Below, in pieces: positions 57,945 through 64,000 of a DNA stretch of 64,000 nt; within the stretch, counting starts at the first letter, position 1; the number at the start of each line of letters is the position of its first letter. Both the position numbers and the translations under genes were made by a program. The stretch covers positions 198,597,526 to 198,661,525 of the forward strand of contig OY821521.1 of the NCBI GenBank assembly GCA_963682025.1. Direction: 5' to 3'. The notes below the pieces were generated by a model. The model made no database searches. It was given only the letters and a program-made list of their open reading frames with translations, and was not told where the DNA came from. The stretch comes from Cordilura impudica (lineage: Eukaryota > Arthropoda > Insecta > Diptera > Scathophagidae).

Positions 57945-58330
57945 TGGGGCGTGCCACGCCTATTGGTTCGATCGTACCCAATTTTTTTCGGACTACTCAC
58001 ATTAATAATAGATAACCTCAAACAAATTTGCAAAGCTGAGTTTATCATACTACTCGCGATATATATTATATTGAATAATTACCTTGTATGGGAAGTGCCA
58101 CGCCCACCTATCTGATCTCGTATATTTTACTAACATTAACAATCGGCGGGCTAACACAAATTTGCAAAGCTCTTCCTGTCATACTACTCAATATATGTAT
58201 ATGATTCACTTTGTATGGCTGGTGCCACGCCCACTAAAAATATAAAAAAAAGTTATAGCCTATAGTTGAAGATAGCCTACAGGAAGATCGGTCAAATGGT
58301 TTAGCCTCCTATAAACTACAAACAGACATA
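57945..58330. repeat. dispersed repeat family G, copy 2
   Basis: GCGTGCCACGCCTATTGGTT, ACTCACATTAATAATAGATA, TGCCACGCCCACCTATCTG and GGTGCCACGCCCACTAAAAA match copy 1 with the same ~130-bp internal period. Ends in CATACATACATAC and a TATACCCTATAC that opens a family B fragment. Confidence 0.7.
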
Positions 58331-58348
58331 CATACATACTTTCGCTTT

Positions 58349-58500
58349 TTATACCCTATACATAAAACTGATTCCCGATCTTCATTTAAACCTATCAAAA
58401 AAAAAAAATATGGTGAGGATCGATCCATTTCGCCATATAAATATATCATCCTGGTCCCTATATAAATATAACATTCGATATGAGTTTTATCCTATTGAAA
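58349..58500 (+). repeat. family B fragment
   Basis: TTTATACCCTATACATAAAA then CTGATTCCCGATCTTCATTT and GGATCGATCCATTTCGC, TATAAATATAACATTCGATA correspond to the 3' half of family B. The end merges into AT-rich array DNA. Confidence 0.6.
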
Positions 58501-58599
58501 GACAAACAAGTTAATAAAAATTCCACTCATAATCAATTTCTATATCAAAATAGTTGGACCGGTAGACCGACTACATTTTTTACTTGTTATATATATAGA

Positions 58600-60180
58600 T
58601 TATGGATTTTTATGAAACAATTCATCAAGAATATATTTAAATACATTATCCCTTTTTCCACTAAATTAATAAAAAGCTTCATTATGAATGTTTTCTTAAT
58701 GCATTATTTTATTCGTCAAAATAATGATTATTTAATAGTTTTAAAGAAAATATATCTGGTTAGATTCATAAATTTTAATAAAAATTTAATATATATATTT
58801 TATTTTTTATATATTTTTCTCACAACGTTTCTTTCATAATATTCATTAATTTTGGCAACAGTTTAATAGTTAAAATCGAGATTAAAGAACTTGCAAATAA
58901 TTTTTTTTTAAGTTTGATATTAAATCTCTCAAAAGTCGTTTAAGTAGCTAATAGGTGCATTTTTTTTATTATCCATAAACCCTTTTCATTAAATTAAAGA
59001 ATAGTGTGTATGAAAAGTTTATTATATATTTTGGATTTTTTATGCAACTTTTCGTTATGAATTAAGTTAAATATATGAAAAGTTCCATTATGAATGTTTT
59101 CTTAATTCATTATTATATTCGTCAAAATAATAAATTATTCATATTTTTAATGAAAAATATCTGGTTAAATTCATAAATTTTTGATATAAATTTAATACAT
59201 TTAAAAAAATTTGTTTACATATTGTGCATGAATTCATTTTATCATATTAAAAAAATTAAAAAAAAGCTTAATATATATAAACATAATTTTATTAAACTTT
59301 TTATTATAATAAAACTTATTAATATAAGAACTCTTTTCATTAAAATTATGAAATGTGTGATCTGAAATTGTTCTTCAAGGTTTTTGTAACTCATGATTTA
59401 TATTCGTTTTTTCATCAAATTAATGAAAAGTATCAGGTTAATCCTATAAACTTTAATATAAGTTTAAAAAATATACAAATTTCTTCATAATGTGTCTTTT
59501 ATATTATTTATGAAATGATTTCATTAAATTTATCTACAATATATGAAATTTGATGAACAAAAGTTCAATAAATATTTTGTAAATTTCTGCTTTATAATTT
59601 TTTTATTTTATGAATTTTTATTTTGAGATTTTCTCATAAAACATATTCTATGAAAATTGAATAAATTTTATAAAACTATCGAGTATGATTTTTAATACAT
59701 AATGTTTTAATCGTTAAATTAATTACAAAAATTTGGCCTTCTTTTATAAATTTTGCTAAAAGTTAAAAAAGTTATTGTAATTTGTTTACCGAATTTTCAT
59801 AATGAGTTTTTAATATAATTTATGTTTTTTTTTTCATTAAATTAATGTAAAAAAAGTTAATTTCCGTAAATTTTAGAAAAAAAAAAAAAAACAGTTTCAT
59901 AACAAAAACTTTTTATTTTGTACTTTTTCTGAACTACTCGTTTGCATTTTATAAATTAAGATATTTGTGATATTTTTTATGGAACTTTTCATTAAAGCAA
60001 TGAATACTAATACAACAACAGTTGTAAATTATACGTAACGTTAACTAATTGAATAAATTGTTCAATTAAATTTTTCATTATAAATCCTGTTTAAACTAAT
60101 AAATTATTTTCATTAAATTAATGAATACTAGCATGGCAATATTAAGAAATTATTTGAAAAGTTTAATAAATTTAATACAT
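58600..60180. repeat. degenerate AT-rich tandem array with ATTAAATTAATGAAA words
   Basis: Segments such as CATTATGAATGTTTTCTTAAT followed by TTCGTCAAAATAAT and ATCTGGTTAGATTCATAAATTT recur about 410 bases apart (58680 and 59088). TCATTAAATTAATGAAA-like palindromic words occur throughout. Open frames such as 58480-58839 fall in this array and show only Phe/Ile/Lys-rich sequence. The array continues after the mini-me, at 62181-62400. Confidence 0.55.
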
Positions 60181-60726
60181 TTTTTATACCCTCCACACGT
60201 CAGTGGCAGAGGGTATATATAGGTTTGTCATTCCGTTTGTAACGCATCGAAAAACTAATTTCCGACCCCATAAGGTATATATATTTTTGATCCTTATCAC
60301 AGCTCGAGTCGATATAGCGATGTCCGTCTGTCCGTCTGTCCGTCTGTCTGTTGAAATCACGCTCATTCACAAAAAAGCCATCTAACTGGATAAGGCTACA
60401 ATAATATCATTTGCCATAATTCCCAGCAGGTTGGTATTGGTATTGAAAATTGGCTAAATCGGTCATCATCGTGATTAGATACGAGCAAAGATATGTAGAT
60501 ACCTCTAAAAAAACATAAAACCCATTGTGTTTGCTGTAACAGTTTAGTTGTTGAACATTATAATTGTACAACAACATAAAAAAATGCCACAAAAAAATTA
60601 TGCATATACATATATTAACAATACCAAGAACACAATAACATAGCTCATGTTAGTAGTATTGCCACATATTTTTTTTATCGTTATCACGTTATAATAAAAA
60701 AAATCGCCAATATGAAAGTAAAATTG

Positions 60727-60741
60727 GAAACTAAAAATTAA

Positions 60742-60774
<33 letters not shown>

Positions 60775-61252
60775 AAAATGGAGAATGCAAAATGAAAAAT
60801 GGAAAATGAAAAACGGAAAATGAAAAATGAAAAATGGAAAATAGAAAATGAAAAATGGAGAATGGAAAATGAAAATTGAAAAATGAAAAATGAAAAATGG
60901 AAAATGAAAATTGAAAATTGAAAGATGGAAAATGAAAATTGAAAAATGGAAAATGGTAAGTGGAAAATGGAAAACGAGAACTGAAATATAAAAAATGGAA
61001 AATGGAAAATGGAAAGTGAATAATGGAAAATGAAAATTGCAAAACGAAAAATGGAAAATGGAAAAAGAAAATTGAAAAATGAAAAATGGAAAATGTAAAA
61101 CGGAAAATGGAGAATGAAATTGAAAAATGAAAAATGAAAATTGAAAAATGAAAAATGACAAATGGAAATTGAAATTTGAAATATTAAAAATGGAAATTGG
61201 AAAATGAAAATTGAAAAATGAATAATGAAAAATGGAAAATGGAAAACACAAA
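60727..61252. repeat. imperfect 7-bp repeat (AAAATGG/AAAATGA/AAAATTG)
   Basis: Mostly AAAATGGAAAATGAAAA-type steps with G/A and T/A changes, about 75 units. Minus-strand open frames of 217 and 103 codons (FPFSIFHFSFFNF-like) are produced only because the repeat lacks stop codons in that direction; they are not genes. Confidence 0.85.
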
Positions 61253-62120
61253 AATTAAATATTAAAAATTAAAAATTAAAAATTAAAAATAAAAAATTAA
61301 AAATTAAAAATTAAAAATTTAAAATTAAAAATTTAAAATTAAAAATTTAAAATTAAAAATTAAAATTTAAAAATTAAAAATTAAAAATTAAAAATTAAAA
61401 ATTAAAAATTAAAAATTAAAAATTAAAAATTAAAAATTAAAAATTAAAAATTAAAAATTAAAAATTAAAAATTAAAAATTAAAAATTAAAAATTAAAAAT
61501 TAAAAATTAAAAATTAAAAATTAAAAATTAAAAATTAAAAATTAAAAATTAAAAATTAAAAATTAAAAATTAAAAATTAATAATTAAAAATTTAAAATTA
61601 AAAATTAAAAATTAAAAATTAAAAATTAAAAATTAAAAATTAAAAATTAAAAATTAAAAAATAAAAATTAAAAATTAAAAATTAAAAATTAAAAATTAAA
61701 AATTAAAAATTAAAAATTAAAAATTAAAAATTAAAAATTAAAAATTAAAAATTAAAAATTAAAAATTAAAAATTAAAAATTAAAAATTAAAAATTAAAAA
61801 TTAAAAATTAAAAATTAAAAATTAAAAATTAAAAATTAAAAATTAAAAATTAAAAATTAAAAATTAAAAATTAAAAATTAAAAATTAAAAATTAAAAATT
61901 AATAATTAATAATTAAAAATTAAAAATTAAAAATTAAAAATTAAAAATTAAAAATTAAAAATTAAAAATTAAAAATTAAAAATTAAAAATTAAAAATTAA
62001 AAATTAAAAATTAAAAATTAAAAATTAAAAATTAAAAATTAAAAATTAAAAATTAAAAATTAAAAATTAAAAATTAAAAATTAAAAATTAAAACTTAAAA
62101 ATTAAAAATTAAAAATTAAA
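61253..62120. repeat. near-pure TTAAAAA heptamer array, ~124 units
   Basis: About 868 bases of consecutive TTAAAAA with only a few changes (for example TTTAAAA near 61318-61350, TTAATAA near 61579 and 61901, one C at 62093). It directly follows the AAAATGG-type repeat and keeps its 7-base period, so both probably grew from one seed inside mini-me. Confidence 0.9.
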
Positions 62121-62180
62121 GACTCAGGTGGAGGGTATCAAAAACTTCGGCACAGCCGAATTTAACACTCTTACTTGTTT

Positions 62181-63560
62181 TTATCAAATTTTTCTTTATG
62201 ATTCTTGCCTTAACTAATAAAATGTTTTCATTAAATTAATGAAAATTTAATTAATTTTTTTATGAAATTTTTTATTGTGAATCTTCCATTTTCTATTTTC
62301 ATTGACTTAATGACAAGTATCAAATAAATTTAATAGAAAAAAAATTTTTTTTCCTTAAATTAATGAAACGTATGATATATGTTATTTTTATATTTCTGTA
62401 TTTTAGAAAATCATTTTGAACATTTTTTCAAGCTAGTCAACAGCAGATTATTATGTTCTACAGTCCTCATTCAAAACAAAAAGTTAAAACTGAATCTGGT
62501 CAGCCTATGAGTTCAGATCAAGTAATTGCAGGCGCGCGCGCTATCTGCAATTATTGTATTGAGCAGATACCATGATCGTTCCATGCATGGCAATTTATCG
62601 ATCTACTTATCAATCTACAAGATAAATCATGTGGCATTTATTTCTAAACGATAGATCGTTTAGATGTAAGTAGAATATACAAGTAATGAGATGTTTTTAT
62701 CGCAAAGCTTACAATTACATCTGTTGCTAGATAGAAGTATTTGTACCCTACATATATTCCGACTAATGAAATTACAGACAGTTGAATCAAATTTGCTTTG
62801 TAGTGTAAATTAAAAAAAAAAAACTCGCAAATACTTGAGGCATACAGAAAAGTGTTATAGAGTTATAAAGAATCACTTCCACTCATGGTCAACTTGCTAT
62901 ATATAAAAGCTAACATAAGGACAGGATTTGTTCCTGTTTAAAATGGGCTAATTTGACTCTGTTTGATAATCATAAGAAGTGAAATGCGATCTTAAACAAA
63001 AATCTTCATGTCAGCTATTTTTCCTTTTACCTAAAATTTTTCTCAATTATTATTTTCAGGTCTTTAAAGTGCATCCTAAAATCGGTTATGATTGAGTTTT
63101 TTTTTTTTGTGTAAAGTATGTACTTTTCATTATAGCGAACTGTATAGCTGCAGAAAGAGGGCGTGTTGTTTCAGCCTTCGTTGTAGAATGAAATGAAAAT
63201 TTCTGTAACTAATTTTCTGTTTAAATTGTTGAATTTCGTTTCCCCTGATTTTTATCTTTAATGCGATTTTTTTTTCTTTCTTAACTAAATCAGAGGTGCA
63301 GTTAGATAGTAGATAGCGCAACAATGAATATTTTTTCTTTAAATAGTTATCAAAGCTTAAAATATATTTCTTTATTCTTTAACATGCGTTACGAAAATGA
63401 TTAGCTTTAATGTTACTACACCTGTAATTTCATCTTAAATAATAACGTAGATTTCTGTTTTTTTTTCTTTTATTTAATTTTACTAATATCTAGCTGCTTA
63501 ATGAAGACTAATACGATTGCAGAGTTTGTAAGGAATTGAATCTTGAAGAAATTTTAAATG
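62181..63560. other. array remainder and non-coding DNA
   Basis: The first ~220 bases continue the ATTAAATTAATGAAA array. The rest shows no recognisable gene. A GC-rich hairpin lies at 62525-62553 and is listed separately. A 64-codon minus frame at 63324-63130 has no known motif. Confidence 0.45.
62525..62553. other. small hairpin with GCGCGCGC loop
   Basis: AATTGCAG and CTGCAATT pair as an 8-bp stem around GCGCGCGCGCTAT. The loop is an alternating GC run, very unusual in this AT-rich window. It could extrude as a hairpin or take a Z-DNA-like form; no function is evident. Confidence 0.5.
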
Positions 63561-63565
63561 ATTTA

Positions 63566-63592
63566 AAAGAAATTAATTAATTAATTAATTAA
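63566..63592. repeat. (TTAA)n microsatellite
   Basis: TTAATTAATTAATTAATTAA in a stretch without other signals. Confidence 0.6.
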
Positions 63593-63714
63593 ACAAGTTT
63601 CTTAAATTCTCTTTAATAAATGTTGTTTTTTAAGTTCGATAGAACTTGAAATTGTACAAAATAACACATAAAATGTAATTTTGATCAAAAAAATTATTTA
63701 TGCGGGAGATCAAT

Positions 63715-63965
63715 AAATGGCATTAACATTTGAATATAATATCGGACATATGGCCACCGTAGCTGTTCTTGACGAAGTGCATTCTGGACGTTCAATTTTG
63801 GGCCACTTTTTCAAGCTTAATATGTCAAGAATAACACGAACAATGTTGGTCTCCTAGGCGTCAATTGTTGCTGGTTTATCAGCATAAGCCACAGGAAATA
63901 ATCAAGAGGGGTCAAATCGCACGACCTTGAATCAACTTATCGCCAAATTTTGATTTCATTAAATT
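63715..63965 (-). pseudogene. mariner-like transposase relic, DD41D/rosa-like, copy 2 (C-terminal part)
   Basis: On the minus strand the wording PRSCDLTPLDYFLW, then (A)DKPATIDA and a segment ending near HMSDIIF-like sequence can be read across frames. It parallels 9205-9375 base by base in several blocks (for example GATTATTTCCTGTGG, GATAAACCAGCAA). Stops and frameshifts are present. The N-terminal two thirds lie beyond the window or are lost. Confidence 0.7.
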
Positions 63966-64000
63966 TTGATTTCATTACCGCCATCCTGTTTAAAACACAT

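Larger units (their letters stand above)
60181..62180 (+). mobile_element. mini-me element expanded to 2 kb by internal 7-bp repeats
   Basis: The 5' end TTTTTATACCCTCCACACG, core TTTTGATCC and GAGTCGATATAGCGATG and (GTCY)n at 60322-60350 match the 49377 copy almost base for base up to about 60700. The 3' end AGGTGGAGGGTATC, TTCGGCACAGCCGAA and ACTCTTACTTGTTTT also match. Between them, where the compact copy has only a few bases, lie about 1.4 kb of short repeats. It inserted between T residues in the AT-rich array. Confidence 0.85.

Noticed and set aside
58480..58839. 119-codon plus-strand frame with possible hydrophobic segments
   Set aside because: It starts in a family B fragment and runs into the AT-rich array; the Phe/Ile richness is explained by base composition.
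60598..61251. Long minus-strand open frames (217 and 103 codons) rich in Phe, Ser, Ile and His
   Set aside because: They are translations of the 7-bp AAAATGG-type repeat, which has no stop in that direction; no gene structure or known motif.

Overview
This window reads as eukaryotic, AT-rich, gene-poor DNA from a higher fly (Diptera; most likely a calyptrate such as a blowfly or housefly relative). The main evidence is several copies of mini-me-type elements, a dipteran repeat class with (TA)n and (GTCY)n proto-microsatellites around a fixed core and an ACTTGTTT-like 3' end. Short introns of 60-73 bases and mariner, Tc1, hAT and non-LTR relics agree with this. I see no confident host gene, no tRNA, no rRNA and no prokaryotic signal. 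The only host-like coding signal is a 17-codon candidate terminal exon at 14487-14537.

Layout. 1-9.5 kb: a mini-me tail, a dispersed repeat (family B) split by a 3-kb palindromic element with hAT-like ends (1541-4549), a mariner relic, a 0.75-kb MITE with 4-bp target duplications, and a second mariner-type relic. 9.6-13.8 kb: two old tandem arrays with ~260-340 bp periods, one carrying a small inverted-repeat insertion and the other a non-LTR fragment. 16.1-19.0 kb: a hAT element bounded by TIRs and an imperfect 8-bp duplication, itself invaded by repeat E. 19-25 kb: repeats E, F and B, a Tc1 relic, and a second palindromic-element copy inserted in family B. 26.4-29.2 kb: a 5'-truncated non-LTR retrotransposon whose reverse transcriptase has lost two catalytic aspartates. 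29.2-34.2 kb: the best-preserved unit, a minus-strand DNA transposon with a zinc-finger DDE transposase followed by a six-exon gene with a SAM-like domain. 36.5-40 kb: more palindromic-element and MITE copies. 40-43.5 kb: a 3.4-kb minisatellite of ~18-base GGTACTTTTTTAAGAAAA-like units. 45.8-48.5 kb: an element with ~110-bp TIRs whose transposase frame runs directly into a captured reverse transcriptase. 49-54 kb: mini-me copies and a ~0.5-kb direct duplication. 54-64 kb: AT-rich arrays, a repeat with internal ~140-bp units, a 2-kb mini-me swollen by a pure 7-bp repeat, and a last mariner relic at the edge.

The genes do not form a host pathway. They are layers of mobile DNA and their insertion order can be partly read: family B predates the palindromic element, the hAT predates repeat E, and the AT-rich array predates the expanded mini-me. 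The most informative system is the 29.8-34.0 kb transposon. All its exon phases fit together, and only one homopolymer frameshift and one nonsense codon separate it from intact reading frames.
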